A stretch of DNA of 64,000 nucleotides from Gemmatimonadaceae bacterium. Lineage in GTDB: Bacteria; Gemmatimonadota; Gemmatimonadetes; Gemmatimonadales; Gemmatimonadaceae. Of this stretch, positions 1-9,769 are shown in pieces (the stretch's first letter is position 1; every line of letters begins with the position of its first letter). Where the stretch lies: positions 180,941 through 244,940 of the forward strand of contig JALHNZ010000001.1 of the NCBI GenBank assembly GCA_022843265.1, written 5' to 3'. The position numbers and the translations under genes were made by a program. The notes below the pieces were generated by a model. The model saw only the letters and a program-made list of their open reading frames with translations. It was not told where the DNA came from and made no database searches.

Positions 1-1597
1 CCAGCAACTGCCTCTCTCCCACCGAGATTCCCGCACCGCGCTCGGAGAGCTCGTGCTCCCATCCCCCCGGGAGGCCGGCAATGATCCGGTCCGCGCCCAC
101 GCGAGCGGCTGCGCGCTCAAGTGCCGCCTGATCCAGTGGGGCCGAAAGACGGATGTTGCCCGCCACATTACCCGCGAAGAGAAAGATGTCCTGCTGCACG
201 TACCCCATGACGGCCCGCAGCACGTCAAGCGGGATCTCGCGAATGTTGGTGCCGTTCAGCAGCACGCGGCCCCGCTGCGGTTCATAGAAGCGCAGCAGCA
301 GGTTCACAATCGTTGACTTGCCGGCGCCGGTATGGCCTACCAGCGCGATCGTCTCGCCAGGTGCCACGGTGAACGACACGCCACGCAGAACCCATCGCAC
401 GCCCTCGTTCACGGGCCCACGGGCATCAGGCCCACGGGCATCGGGCCCACGGGCATCGGGCCCGATCGCATCGTCGGATACGCCCTGCGCGCTCTCGTAG
501 TGGAACCAGACGTCGTCGAAGGTGATGGTCACTCCGCGCTCACGAATACTTGCCACCCGGGCGTCCCGATCGCGGGTCGTCTCGGTGCCGGGCGCCGCCG
601 GCGTATCGATCAATGTGAAAATCCGTTCTGAGGCCGCCATGGCCGCCTGCAGAATGTTGAACTTTTCCGAGAGATCCTGCAGCGGCTGAAAGAACCGTCG
701 TACCAGCTGCAAAAAGGCGGCGACCGTACCGACTGTGAGCGCGCCCTCCTGCACCCGAGTGCCGCTCGACACAATCAGGCTCGCCAGCGCCAGCGTGGTG
801 AGAAACTCAATGGCGGGAAAGTACAACGCGTACACACGAATCGACTTGAGATGCGCGTCGAGATGCGAGGCGTTCAGCTCGTCGAAGCGCGCGCGTTCAT
901 CGCGCTCACGGCCGAACAACTGCACCACGCGAACGCCCGCCAGTCGCTCTTGCAGGAACGCATTGAGCTGAGCCAGCCGCGTACGGATTTCGCGATACGA
1001 GCTGCGCACGTACTTCTGGAACACACGCGACACGAGAAACACCAGCGGGATGACCAGGAACGCCGCCAACGCGAGTTTCCAGTCGATCCAAAGCATGACC
1101 ACGCTGATCGCGGCAAGCGTGAACAAATCTCCAAGCCCGGCCACGACTCCAGATGTGAACAGCTCGTTCAGCGCCTCCACATCACTCGTCGTGCGTGTCA
1201 CCAGTCGGCCGACGGGTGATCGATCGTAGAAGCTCACCGGCAGCCGTTGCATGTGCGCGAAGAGCTCCTGTCGCAAATCTCGCATGACGCGCTGTCCCAG
1301 CAGCGCGGTCAGCAGCGTCTCGCCGTATGTGATGGCAAACTGCACCACCAGCACCAGGGCAAATGCCGCCGCTGCCATTGTCACGACAGTGGTGTCACGT
1401 GCGGGCAAGGCGGTGTCAATGACCCATCGCGTGAGCAGCGGGCCAACGAGTTGCAGTCCCGCCTGAATCGTGATCAGCACCACCGCCGCGACCACCAATC
1501 CACGCCACGGACGCACGTACGCGAACAGCCGACGCGCCAGTCGCGCGTCGTACGCCCGGCCCCGTGTTTCGTCGTCCGCCAAAGTTCTCGCTGCCAT
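1..1597 (-). CDS. ABC exporter, fused membrane and ATPase domains (3' end outside window)
   Basis: Read on the minus strand from ATG at 1597 and still open at base 1, so the C-terminus is missing. The N-terminal half is an ABC transporter type 1 membrane domain with several hydrophobic segments and the usual DRSPVGRL and TSDVEAL loop signatures. A nucleotide-binding domain follows with Walker A (GHTGAGKST) and Q-loop (GYVQQDIFLF); the frame runs off the window just as the ISVGERQ-type signature begins. This is the MsbA/MdlB heterodimer or homodimer type that exports lipids, drugs or peptides from the inner membrane; the substrate cannot be told. A four-copy DARGP/DAIGP repeat sits in the linker between the two domains. 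It is divergent from uvrA with 53 nt between starts. Confidence 0.9.
   Translation of the reverse strand, partial: MAARTLADDETRGRAYDARLARRLFAYVRPWRGLVVAAVVLITIQAGLQLVGPLLTRWVIDTALPARDTTVVTMAAAAFALVLVVQFAITYGETLLTALLGQRVMRDLRQELFAHMQRLPVSFYDRSPVGRLVTRTTSDVEALNELFTSGVVAGLGDLFTLAAISVVMLWIDWKLALAAFLVIPLVFLVSRVFQKYVRSSYREIRTRLAQLNAFLQERLAGVRVVQLFGRERDERARFDELNASHLDAHLKSIRVYALYFPAIEFLTTLALASLIVSSGTRVQEGALTVGTVAAFLQLVRRFFQPLQDLSEKFNILQAAMAASERIFTLIDTPAAPGTETTRDRDARVASIRERGVTITFDDVWFHYESAQGVSDDAIGPDARGPDARGPDARGPVNEGVRWVLRGVSFTVAPGETIALVGHTGAGKSTIVNLLLRFYEPQRGRVLLNGTNIREIPLDVLRAVMGYVQQDIFLFAGNVAGNIRLSAPLDQAALERAAARVGADRIIAGLPGGWEHELSERGAGISVGERQLL
413..472. repeat. 15-bp in-frame tandem repeat, four units
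   Basis: Units at 413-427, 428-442 and 443-457 are identical or differ by one base (GGGCCCACGGGCATC type). The unit at 458-472 is diverged. Fifteen bases keep the reading frame, so on the minus strand they encode DAIGP-DARGP-DARGP-DARGP in the linker ahead of the ABC ATPase domain. Slippage would change linker length without breaking the gene. Confidence 0.85.
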
Positions 1598-1650
1598 GGC
1601 CGGAATCTAGCGCGTGCTCCCGATAGTTTTCTTCGGGTGGAGACAACTTC

Positions 1651-4554
1651 GTGAAGGACTTCATCCGAATTCGCGGTGCCCGTCAGCATAACCTGCGCGG
1701 CATCGATGTAGACATTCCGCGCGCTGCGCTCACCGTGATTACCGGACTCTCTGGATCCGGCAAATCGTCACTGGCGTTCGACACGCTGTACGCTGAAGGC
1801 CAGCGCCGGTACGTCGAATCGCTCTCCGCGTATGCGCGCCAGTTTCTTGAGCGCATGGAGAAGCCCGATGTGGATTACATCGAGGGCATCTCACCGGCCG
1901 TGGCGATTGAGCAAACGAACCCCACGCGGTCATCGCGTTCAACGGTGGGTACGGGCACGGAGATCTACGACTACTTGCGACTGTTGTGGGCGCGCGTGGG
2001 ACGCACCTATTGTCGCGTGTGTCATCGTGAGTTAAATCCGGATTCGGTCGAATCGGTATGTACGGCCGTGCTGAGCCTCCCGACCGGAACGCGGTTTTTG
2101 GTCGCGGCACCGCTGATTCGGTCGGAGCTGATCACGCACGATGTGCTCGTGGAAAATCTGCGAGCGCGCGGATTTGTGCGCGTTGCTGTTGAGGGCACGG
2201 TCATGCACCTCGATGAGCTGGGCGATCGGGATCTTGCCGCGTCAAAAGACGTGCTCGTGGTCATTGATCGACTCTCGGTTGATCCCGAGCAGCGGGGCCG
2301 CCTAGCCGATGCCGTGCAGACCGCGTTTCGAGAAGGCGATGGCGACGTCGTGCTGCTGTTTCCTGAAGCGGTGACGGCACCGGCCGGACACAGCGGACGG
2401 GATGCGGATCAACTCGTCACGCGACTGCGCTACACCGAGCGTTTTGAATGTCCAGATGACGGCACGCGCGCGCCGCAGCCCACGCCCCAACTCTTTTCGT
2501 TCAATAATCCGCGCGGCGCGTGCGCGACATGCAATGGTTTTGGTGCAGTCCTCGGCTACGACGAAAAACTGATCGTGCCCGATCATGAGCGATCGCTGCG
2601 CGACGGCGCAATCGACCCTTGGACAAAACCGCGCTACGAGAAACAACGCCGACTCGTCCTCGATTTCGCGCGTACACTCGGCGTAGATCCTGACGTGCCA
2701 TGGCGAACGCTGCCGCAGTCGGCGCGTGATCAGTTGCTGCGCGGCAGCAAGCGGCCATACGTTGGCATCGTGCCGTTTCTCGTGGCGCTCGAAGAGAAGC
2801 GTTACAAGCAGTACATTCGCGTGTTCCTGCGTCAGTACCAAAGTGCAACGCCCTGTCCAGACTGTGGCGGCGCGCGCTTGCAACCTGATGCCCTCGCCGT
2901 GCGCGTGAACAACCAGCGCATCAGCGATGTCACGCTGTTGCCGATTGACGCGCTGCACCGCTGGTTCGAGACGTTGGAGTTCACGCCCTCGGAACAGAAG
3001 GTGGCCGACACTGTCCTGCGCGAAGCACGCGCGCGCACGCGCTTTCTGTGTGACGTGGGGCTGACCTATCTCACGCTTGATCGAGCCACGCGCACACTAT
3101 CGGGCGGCGAAGCGCAGCGTATCAGTCTGGCCAATGCGTTGGGCGCCGCGCTGGTTGATGCGCTGTACGTGCTGGATGAGCCATCGATTGGTCTGCATCC
3201 GCGCGACATGGAACGGCTGCTCGGCTTGCTGCACCGATTGCGTGATGGCGGCAACACTGTCGTCATGGTTGAGCATGACCTCGACGCGATTCGCACTGCG
3301 GATCACATGATCGAGCTCGGCCCCGGCGCTGGCGAGCACGGTGGACAAGTGGTGTACAGCGGTCCGCTATCACTCGCGGGCGAAAGCCCGCTTACTGGAC
3401 AGTATCTCACCGGCGCGCGAACAATTCCGTTGCCGGAGGTTCGCCGAGCCGCGGGCCCGCGCTGGCTCACGCTCACCGGCGCGACCGCGCACAACCTGCA
3501 CGGCGTTGATGTGCAAATTCCACTTGGCGCTTTGACGGTCGTGACCGGCGTGAGTGGGTCCGGCAAGAGCACCCTGGTGCATGACGTGCTCTATCGCGCC
3601 CTCGAGTCGCACTTCGATGGTGAGAGTTCTGCGAAAGAGCACCTCGGCGAAACGGTCGGTACGTACACCACGCTTGAAGGGGTGGAAGCACTCGACGCTG
3701 TCGTCCTTGTTGATCAGAGTCCGATCGGACGATCACCGCGCTCGAATCCCGTTACCTACGTGAAAGCGTATGACGATATTCGCAAGCTGTTCGCGGATGC
3801 ACCGCTCGCACGTCAACGCGGTTACGGTCCCGGACACTTTTCGTTCAACGTGGCCGGTGGGCGCTGCGACACCTGTGAGGGCGCGGGAGCACTTGAGGTG
3901 GAAATGGTCTTCATGGCCGATGTCTTTGTGCCGTGTGAAGCGTGTGGCGGTCGACGCTTCAAAGCGGAAGTACTCGAAGTCACTGTGCGTGGTCGCAACA
4001 TTCACGACGTATTGCAGCTAACCGTCGACGAAGCGATTCGCGCGTTCCCTCGCGAAGACAAGCTGGCGCAAGCGCTGTGGCACGTGCAGCAAGTGGGGCT
4101 GGGCTACTTACGTCTTGGACAACCGGCCACCACACTGTCTGGTGGTGAAGCGCAGCGGTTGAAAATCGCGCGTGAACTGGCGCTCACGGCCAAAAGTGCG
4201 GGCAAACGTCTGTACATCATGGACGAGCCCACAACGGGCCTGCATCCGGAGGACATCCGGCGGTTGAGCACCGTGTTTGATCGACTGCTTGATCATGGGC
4301 ACACGCTGTTGCTCGTGGAGCACAATCTCGATGTGATCAAACTCGCCGATTGGATTATTGACATGGGGCCGGAAGGCGGGAGCGGGGGGGGCACGCTCGT
4401 GGCCATGGGTCGACCTGAGGCCGTGGTTGCAGATGCACGATCTTATACAGGTCAGTGGCTGCGTACCGTTTTGCCTGCGGGCGGTGTGCCCGCGCCCACG
4501 TTGGCGACACGCTCGCCGGTGTCACGTCGCACGACATCACGCCGCAACGCTTGA
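1651..4554 (+). CDS. uvrA: UvrABC excision-repair ATPase UvrA
   Basis: Damage-recognition subunit of nucleotide excision repair; it loads UvrB on lesions. The 967 aa product is close to the family norm (about 940). It has two ABC ATPase halves: Walker [10 protein letters not shown] near residue 33 and GVSGSGKST near 633, signature LSGGEAQR in both halves, and DEPSIGLHP and DEPTTGLHP as Walker B/D-loop. The UvrB-binding region between the first Walker A and the first zinc module is present. The first zinc module is atypical: the first Cys pair reads CPDDG instead of CxxC, while the second pair (CATC) is kept. The GTG start at 1651 is chosen because GGAGA lies 7 nt upstream. It probably stands alone, followed by tRNA-Asn. 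Confidence 0.97.
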   Translation: MKDFIRIRGARQHNLRGIDVDIPRAALTVITGLSGSGKSSLAFDTLYAEGQRRYVESLSAYARQFLERMEKPDVDYIEGISPAVAIEQTNPTRSSRSTVGTGTEIYDYLRLLWARVGRTYCRVCHRELNPDSVESVCTAVLSLPTGTRFLVAAPLIRSELITHDVLVENLRARGFVRVAVEGTVMHLDELGDRDLAASKDVLVVIDRLSVDPEQRGRLADAVQTAFREGDGDVVLLFPEAVTAPAGHSGRDADQLVTRLRYTERFECPDDGTRAPQPTPQLFSFNNPRGACATCNGFGAVLGYDEKLIVPDHERSLRDGAIDPWTKPRYEKQRRLVLDFARTLGVDPDVPWRTLPQSARDQLLRGSKRPYVGIVPFLVALEEKRYKQYIRVFLRQYQSATPCPDCGGARLQPDALAVRVNNQRISDVTLLPIDALHRWFETLEFTPSEQKVADTVLREARARTRFLCDVGLTYLTLDRATRTLSGGEAQRISLANALGAALVDALYVLDEPSIGLHPRDMERLLGLLHRLRDGGNTVVMVEHDLDAIRTADHMIELGPGAGEHGGQVVYSGPLSLAGESPLTGQYLTGARTIPLPEVRRAAGPRWLTLTGATAHNLHGVDVQIPLGALTVVTGVSGSGKSTLVHDVLYRALESHFDGESSAKEHLGETVGTYTTLEGVEALDAVVLVDQSPIGRSPRSNPVTYVKAYDDIRKLFADAPLARQRGYGPGHFSFNVAGGRCDTCEGAGALEVEMVFMADVFVPCEACGGRRFKAEVLEVTVRGRNIHDVLQLTVDEAIRAFPREDKLAQALWHVQQVGLGYLRLGQPATTLSGGEAQRLKIARELALTAKSAGKRLYIMDEPTTGLHPEDIRRLSTVFDRLLDHGHTLLLVEHNLDVIKLADWIIDMGPEGGSGGGTLVAMGRPEAVVADARSYTGQWLRTVLPAGGVPAPTLATRSPVSRRTTSRRNA

Positions 4555-4588
4555 CGAGGACGCGTCGGTTGATGACTATTCGGAATAT

Positions 4589-4661
4589 TCCCGAGTAGCT
4601 CAGCTGGTAGAGCAGGTGACTGTTAATCACCGGGTCGGCGGTTCGAGTCCGTCCTCGGGAG
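4589..4661 (+). tRNA. tRNA-Asn (GTT)
   Basis: 73 nt cloverleaf. The acceptor TCCCGAG (4589-4595) pairs with CTCGGGA (4654-4660) and the discriminator is G4661. The anticodon stem GGTGA/TCACC encloses loop CTGTTAA, with GTT at 4622-4624. The T-arm contains GTTCGAGTC. CCA is not encoded. Confidence 0.97.
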
Positions 4662-4706
4662 CTTTATATGAGACGTCTGGTATTGCTCAGGCGTCTGGCA
4701 CGGTAG

Positions 4707-4738
4707 AGTGGGGCGTTCGCCACGGCGGGCGCCCCACT
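4707..4738 (+). terminator. GC-rich hairpin after tRNA-Asn
   Basis: A perfect 9-bp stem, AGTGGGGCG (4707-4715) with CGCCCCACT (4730-4738), and a 14-nt loop. There is no T-tract, so it may be a structural or processing element rather than a true intrinsic terminator. A second small stem-loop (GCTTCGG/CCGAAGC) follows at about 4741. Confidence 0.4.
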
Positions 4739-4777
4739 GTGCTTCGGCTCCGAAGCCCCCTCCCCTACCCTCTCGAT

Positions 4778-6568
4778 GTGAACACCTGTCCGCGCTGCGG
4801 CGATCGGTTCGAGAATGACGTCGCGTTCTGTCCGAAGGACGGAGCGCGTTTGTCATCCGCTCGCGGCGAGGCAGAGCTGATCGGCACCATCATCGCAGAT
4901 CGGTATCGCATCACGTCGCGCCTCGGCGGCGGCGGCATGGGGCAGGTCTACAAGGCCGAACACATTCGCATGAAGCGGCAGTGCGCGATCAAGGTGCTGC
5001 GCGCCAACCTGTCGGGCGACCCTGAAGCCACGCAGCGATTCCAGCGTGAAGCCGAGAATGCGAGTCAGCTAAGCCACCCGAACGTCGCACAGATTTACGA
5101 CTTCGGCGAGCACGACGGACTCGTGTACCTCGCCATGGAGTTCATTCCGGGCGAGTCGCTCGCCGCGATGCTGCAACGCCAGGCCGCGATTCACCCCGAT
5201 ATCGCGGCGGACATCATTGCGCAGTCGGCCGCGGCACTCGAAGCGGCCCACGCGCGCCACTTGCTGCATCGCGACGTCAAGCCCGACAACATCATGCTGG
5301 CAACCAATGCCGATGGCACCTACCAGGTGAAACTGGTGGACTTCGGCATCGCACGCGCCATGACGAGTGACGAGCAGCGCGTCACGCGCACGGGTCTGGT
5401 GATTGGCACGCCAGAGTTCATGAGTCCCGAGCAGATTGCGGGTGAAGAACTCGATCCGCGCAGCGACCTGTATGCACTCGCTCTCGTCGCGTTTCAGTGC
5501 CTCACGGGCAAAGATGCGTTTCCCGCGACGTCATCCAAGCAGAATTTGATCATGCGACTCACGAGTCGGCCGCGTACCTTGGCCGAAGTTCGTGATGACA
5601 TGCCGTGGCCCACATCACTGCAGACCGTGTTTGACAAAGCACTCGCGCCAGATCCGGGCGAGCGTTACAGCTCCATTGGTCTGTTTGCCGAAGAGTTGTC
5701 GACGGCGATCAGCAGCATGACGCCGTCGGAGACGTCGGCGCTATATCGCAAGGCGCTGGATCAGCGGGTGGTGAGCGTCGCGTCGCGAACGCCCCACGGC
5801 GATCTCGGCGCGATTTCAAATCCGGTGGGCATGCCAACCGCCGGAATCCGCGACCAGAATGACCCTTCCGTGCGACCAACGGTGGAGGTGCCGCCGGTAG
5901 GCGCGGGTCACACACCGCCGGTCGGCGCACCGACAGGATATCCACCGGGATATCCGCCACAGTACCCCGCTGGCCCGCCAACCGGTTATCCGGCAGGCCA
6001 TCCGGGGCCGGGTTATGTGCCCGCGGGTTACCCGCAGACGGGATACCCACCCGCTGGCTATCCCGGCGCGCCGTACCCAACGCCGACACAACCGGCGGGG
6101 GTCTACAGCGGCTACGCCCCCAACCCGACGCTCAACACACCAGCGAGCGGACGTGGTGAGATACCGCTGCCCAAGCTCAAGCGTCGCCCCCGCGTAATGC
6201 CGTGGCTGATGATGCTGGCCATTGCAGGCTGGGCGTACATCGTGGCGACAGGCCGTACCGCGGAAGCCAAAGACGCGATCAGCGAAGTGGTGGGGAATGT
6301 GAAAGGCCTGATGGGCATGAGGACAAAGCTCATCGATGCGGGCACGGAGGCGGACACGCGGCAAGCCCGCCCCGCCCCGCGCAACTCCGGCACCGCACCC
6401 GCAGCGTCGCCAGCAGACTCCGCGGACGCTGCGTCGAACGCGGCTGACGTGCAGAATACGCTCCCGGCTGATGCAGGAACGGGCGTACTCAATGCACCCC
6501 CACCAGCCACCCGTTTGCCAACGGGTGCGGATTCGCTGGTGCGACCACCCGTTCCGCCCACGAGTTAA
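4778..6568 (+). CDS. Membrane-anchored Ser/Thr protein kinase with N-terminal zinc ribbon
   Basis: 596 aa from the GTG at 4778; the open frame continues upstream only across the tRNA gene, so that extension is rejected. Residues 4-21 form a zinc ribbon (CPRCGD...FCPKDG). The Hanks-type kinase domain follows: glycine loop LGGGGMGQVY near 49-58, catalytic Lys72 (AIKVL), HRDVKPDN at 164-171, DFGIAR at 188-193 and the activation segment ending GTPEFMSPEQ. All catalytic residues are present. Residues about 370-450 are a Gly-Tyr-Pro-Pro rich repeat tract, then one transmembrane helix (about 473-490) and a Pro/Ala-rich tail outside. There is no PASTA sensor. It would phosphorylate cytoplasmic proteins; the targets are unknown. 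The minor-pilin operon starts 90 nt downstream, but a shared role is only a guess. Confidence 0.92.
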   Translation: MNTCPRCGDRFENDVAFCPKDGARLSSARGEAELIGTIIADRYRITSRLGGGGMGQVYKAEHIRMKRQCAIKVLRANLSGDPEATQRFQREAENASQLSHPNVAQIYDFGEHDGLVYLAMEFIPGESLAAMLQRQAAIHPDIAADIIAQSAAALEAAHARHLLHRDVKPDNIMLATNADGTYQVKLVDFGIARAMTSDEQRVTRTGLVIGTPEFMSPEQIAGEELDPRSDLYALALVAFQCLTGKDAFPATSSKQNLIMRLTSRPRTLAEVRDDMPWPTSLQTVFDKALAPDPGERYSSIGLFAEELSTAISSMTPSETSALYRKALDQRVVSVASRTPHGDLGAISNPVGMPTAGIRDQNDPSVRPTVEVPPVGAGHTPPVGAPTGYPPGYPPQYPAGPPTGYPAGHPGPGYVPAGYPQTGYPPAGYPGAPYPTPTQPAGVYSGYAPNPTLNTPASGRGEIPLPKLKRRPRVMPWLMMLAIAGWAYIVATGRTAEAKDAISEVVGNVKGLMGMRTKLIDAGTEADTRQARPAPRNSGTAPAASPADSADAASNAADVQNTLPADAGTGVLNAPPPATRLPTGADSLVRPPVPPTS

Positions 6569-6657
6569 CGGCGGATTCGGCGCGCGGAAACACGCTGTGA
6601 CGCTACGCGCTCACGCTGTGACAACCGTGCACTAGTGGAGCGTTGCAGGACACTGTC

Positions 6658-7194
6658 ATGGTTCGTCTGAGCAACATGACCATGTTCGCTCCGCTTGACA
6701 TTTCCGCAACCCGAGTGCATCCCGTGCGATCAAATCGCCTGGCGTTCACCATGATCGAAATACTGCTCGTGGTAACGGTAGTCGCCGCGCTGTTCGCGTT
6801 GGCCGTACCAAAGTTCACCACGATGCGGGAATCGACCAGCGCACGATCAAGTCGCTTGCAACTTGGTGCAGCCTTCTCGAGCGCGCGCGCCGCGGCCGTA
6901 CAGAAGGGACAACCCGCCACGATCACGATTGACGGATACACCGTGACCGTCACGGTGCTTTCCGGCCTGAACCGCCAGGAAGTCGTCGTTGCCGGTCCCA
7001 TGCGCTTTGACGGCACGACCGGCGCGAAACTGACGTCGATCGACGGTGTGTCCAGCATTGTGTATGACCCGCGCGGCATGGTGACGCCGCGTCTCAACAA
7101 CATCACGCGTTTTGTCCTCGCGAGTGGCGCACAGAGTGACACGCTGTGCATTTCGCCGTCCGGGCTCATCCTTCCACGAGATTGCCGCCAATGA
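6658..7194 (+). CDS. Type II/IV minor pseudopilin, GspH/FimT-like
   Basis: 178 aa. It has an N-terminal prepilin signal with the cleavage/methylation motif FTMIEILLVV followed by a hydrophobic helix, then a beta-rich domain ending with two cysteines (LCISPSG...RDC), which fits GspH/FimT. The residue before the cleaved Phe is Ala rather than the usual Gly. The ATG at 6658 has AGGA 7 nt upstream; a TTG at 6643 in frame is a weaker alternative. It is the first gene of a four-gene operon and its stop overlaps the next start (ATGA). Confidence 0.85.
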   Translation: MVRLSNMTMFAPLDISATRVHPVRSNRLAFTMIEILLVVTVVAALFALAVPKFTTMRESTSARSSRLQLGAAFSSARAAAVQKGQPATITIDGYTVTVTVLSGLNRQEVVVAGPMRFDGTTGAKLTSIDGVSSIVYDPRGMVTPRLNNITRFVLASGAQSDTLCISPSGLILPRDCRQ

Positions 7195-7607
7195 CACTGC
7201 AACGGCGTAAACTGCGCGTTCGCAATCGCACCAGCACAACGGGTACACGTCGCGTGCGTCGCGGCGCCACGTTGGTGGAACTCATGGTCGCGATGGTATT
7301 GATCACGGTTGGACTCTTTGGCGTGCTCAGCACGTCGGGCAGCGTTGCCACGCAACTCGGTGGTGGTATGCGACAGACCGTCGCCGCCGGCGTCGCCCAG
7401 GCGCGACTTGATTCGCTCACCAGCATTGGGTGTCAATCCCTGACGCCGGGCGGCGCGACCACGTCCGGCACGAGTGAGAATCGGGCGGTCGAAGAAAGCT
7501 GGACGGTGGTTGACGGACGCAACATCAAAACAATCAAGCTGACGGTTCGCGTGCCCGGCCGTCAGGTTCCCATTCTTTACGAGACAATCATCCCATGCCG
7601 AGACTGA
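7191..7607 (+). CDS. Minor pseudopilin, PilV/GspI-like
   Basis: 138 aa from ATG 7191, which overlaps the previous stop by 4 nt. A basic leader is followed by the prepilin motif GATLVELMVAMVLITVG with the key Glu at +5, then a short globular part with two cysteines (GCQSL and PCRD). The fold and position match PilV/GspI, one of the minor pilins that prime pilus or pseudopilus assembly in the inner membrane. The 3' end overlaps the next gene by 13 nt. Confidence 0.83.
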   Translation: MTLQRRKLRVRNRTSTTGTRRVRRGATLVELMVAMVLITVGLFGVLSTSGSVATQLGGGMRQTVAAGVAQARLDSLTSIGCQSLTPGGATTSGTSENRAVEESWTVVDGRNIKTIKLTVRVPGRQVPILYETIIPCRD

Positions 7608-8512
7608 CCGCGCGCCGCGCTCGCCGCGGTCTCACCATGGTCGAGTTGCTCGTCACCATGGTGGTGCTGGCGGTCATCGGGACGCTGGTTGCCACCACGA
7701 TGCTCGGGCAACAGCGATTCTTTCAGAACACCTACGAAATGGTCGGTGTACGTCGTGAGCTGCGCACTGCCATGAGCATGGTGCCAGCCGACGTGCGCGG
7801 CTTCTCGTCGATTGGTGGTGATGTCTCAGCATTCTCCGAAAGTTCTCTGCGATTCCGTGCCACCTTCGGCGCATCGATTGTGTGCGCCCGCAGCGGTGCC
7901 TCAACGCTGTTTCTCCCGCCGCTTGATCTGCGCAATCACACGCTCACATCGTGGACGGAACAGCCGCAGCCAGGTGATACCCTCTTTGCGTTTGATGAAG
8001 GTGCGCTGCGCGGTGCCGAAGATGATCGATGGGTTCCGCTGACAGTCTCGTCCATCACGCCGGACTTGACGCAGTGTCTCGGCGCGCCGTTTACTTCCGC
8101 AGCCGATCTATTGAAGCCGCGCTGGCGTGTCGTCGTGGCCGAAGCCGTACCAGCCACTGTACTTATTGGTGCCGGTTTGCGTTTTGCGCATCAAGTGCAG
8201 TATGCCCTCGAGAAGTCTCCGGCGACCGAGCGCTGGTATCTCGCGCAGACGGTGCGTCGCAGCGGCGCGTGGGAGAATCCGGTCATTGTGAGTGGGCCGT
8301 ACGAAGTGCCCGCCAATGGTGGCATGCGCCTGACGTACTTCGACAGCCTCGGCGTGCAACTCAACCCCGGCGTGGGCGCTAATCGCATCGCACGCGTGGA
8401 CCTGTTCATGCAAGCGGCGGGCGTTCCAGGGTCCAGCCCGCTGTACAAAGGCGGAGATGCTACACCGCGAGACTCGCTCGCATTCCGTATCGCCATCAGG
8501 AATCGCCAATGA
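7595..8512 (+). CDS. Minor pseudopilin, PilW/GspJ-like
   Basis: 305 aa. It starts with a basic leader and prepilin motif RGLTMVELLVTMVVLAVIG. The long globular domain is typical of PilW/GspJ, the largest of the initiating minor pilins. It overlaps both neighbours (13 nt upstream, ATGA downstream), so translation of the four genes is probably coupled. Confidence 0.83.
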   Translation: MPRLTARRARRGLTMVELLVTMVVLAVIGTLVATTMLGQQRFFQNTYEMVGVRRELRTAMSMVPADVRGFSSIGGDVSAFSESSLRFRATFGASIVCARSGASTLFLPPLDLRNHTLTSWTEQPQPGDTLFAFDEGALRGAEDDRWVPLTVSSITPDLTQCLGAPFTSAADLLKPRWRVVVAEAVPATVLIGAGLRFAHQVQYALEKSPATERWYLAQTVRRSGAWENPVIVSGPYEVPANGGMRLTYFDSLGVQLNPGVGANRIARVDLFMQAAGVPGSSPLYKGGDATPRDSLAFRIAIRNRQ

Positions 8513-9711
8513 CCACTGAACATCGCGAAGTTTCGCTCGACGAATCGCCGGAGAACAACGCCGCCGTGGCGTCGCCACGAAAGCGTCGTGGCGCCGCGTT
8601 GCTGCTGGCGCTCTTCTCCATGGTTGTGCTGCTCCTGTTGTCACAGGGCGCGGTGATCGCATCCATGCACGAGTTCCGCGCGGGCCGCAACACGCTCGTG
8701 GAACAGCGCGCGTTCGCCGTGGCTGAGTTCGGTCTCAACCGCGAGATCGCCAACTGGCCGCGCTCGCGAAATCTGCCACCGCCAACGGGTCTCGCGTTTG
8801 GTGGCATTGACTCCGCCTCAGTGTTCGTGTCGCAGGGCGACACCGCGCGCGTGAAAGTGACACGGTTAAACGACAATACCTTCTGGGTGGTCTCGACCGG
8901 TCGTGCATCCATCGGTAACGCGGCGCTTGAATCAGAGCGAATGACCCACATGTTGGTGCGGATCGCGTACCCGTCCATCACACCGGGAGCGGCGATTGTT
9001 ACGGCCGGAGACATCCGGGTACGCGGCGCTGCATATGTTGATGGGCGCAATACCAATCCGGCCGGTTGGACGCAGTGCGCGCAGATTCCTGGACGCGATA
9101 CGTTTGCGATTGCGTACGCACCGGGCGTCACCGTGCAGATCCAGAAAGCAAACAACGTGGTGAATGGTACGAATCCCGATCCGGCGGCCGCTGACTCCAA
9201 CACATACGTGCGATACGGCACGGAAAGCTGGAACTCGCTGGTGGCCAATGCCGACCTGAAGATTGCGGGCGGCACGTACCAGCCGTTTCCAGTGGGCACC
9301 GCCAATTCGTGCAACTACAATGTCGCTACCAACTGGGGCGAACCGTTCCGCACAGCTGGCCACATTGTGGGATGCAAAGACTACTTCCCGATCATCTACG
9401 CTGACGGCAACCTGCACATGAATGGCAACGGCCGAGGCCAAGGTGTGTTGCTCGTCAATGGTGACCTGCGCATCAATGGTACGCTTGACTGGTTTGGATT
9501 GATCATCGTTCGCGACGACATCGACGCTGGCAACGGAACCGCCAAGGTGCTCGGCTCCATCATGGCGCGGAACGCCGTGCTGGATAGCGACGACAACATG
9601 ATTACCGGTACCGCCGATATCTTCTGGTCCAAGTGCGCGGTAGAAAGCGCGCTGCGGGGTTCAGCCATTCTCACCCGTACCCGCGAGCGTAGCTGGGTAC
9701 AGATGAAATAG
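8509..9711 (+). CDS. PilX/GspK-like membrane-anchored protein of the minor pilin operon
   Basis: 400 aa. A 27-residue polar leader precedes RRGAALLLALFSMVVLLLL, a PilX_N-like hydrophobic segment. The large exported domain is rich in Gly, Asn and Thr, with beta-helix-like stretches near the end (runs such as GNLHMNGNGRGQG). It starts in an ATGA overlap with the preceding gene. The position and N-terminus fit PilX/GspK; the exported domain resembles the polymer-forming, Gly/Asn-rich surface domains seen in some Gram-negative pilus proteins rather than the small SAM-like domain of GspK. It is the last gene of the operon, followed by a strong hairpin. Confidence 0.75.
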   Translation: MTTEHREVSLDESPENNAAVASPRKRRGAALLLALFSMVVLLLLSQGAVIASMHEFRAGRNTLVEQRAFAVAEFGLNREIANWPRSRNLPPPTGLAFGGIDSASVFVSQGDTARVKVTRLNDNTFWVVSTGRASIGNAALESERMTHMLVRIAYPSITPGAAIVTAGDIRVRGAAYVDGRNTNPAGWTQCAQIPGRDTFAIAYAPGVTVQIQKANNVVNGTNPDPAAADSNTYVRYGTESWNSLVANADLKIAGGTYQPFPVGTANSCNYNVATNWGEPFRTAGHIVGCKDYFPIIYADGNLHMNGNGRGQGVLLVNGDLRINGTLDWFGLIIVRDDIDAGNGTAKVLGSIMARNAVLDSDDNMITGTADIFWSKCAVESALRGSAILTRTRERSWVQMK

Positions 9712-9769
9712 GAGCTCGGACCGGTGCAGGCGACTAACTCGCTCTGGCTCCGGCTGCACCTTACTTTCC

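Noticed and set aside
413..472. CRISPR-like short repeats
   Set aside because: Units are 15 bp with no spacers and lie in frame in a coding region.
4358..4777. Extension of the kinase frame upstream
   Set aside because: It would cross the end of uvrA and the whole tRNA-Asn gene; the zinc ribbon starts right after GTG 4778.
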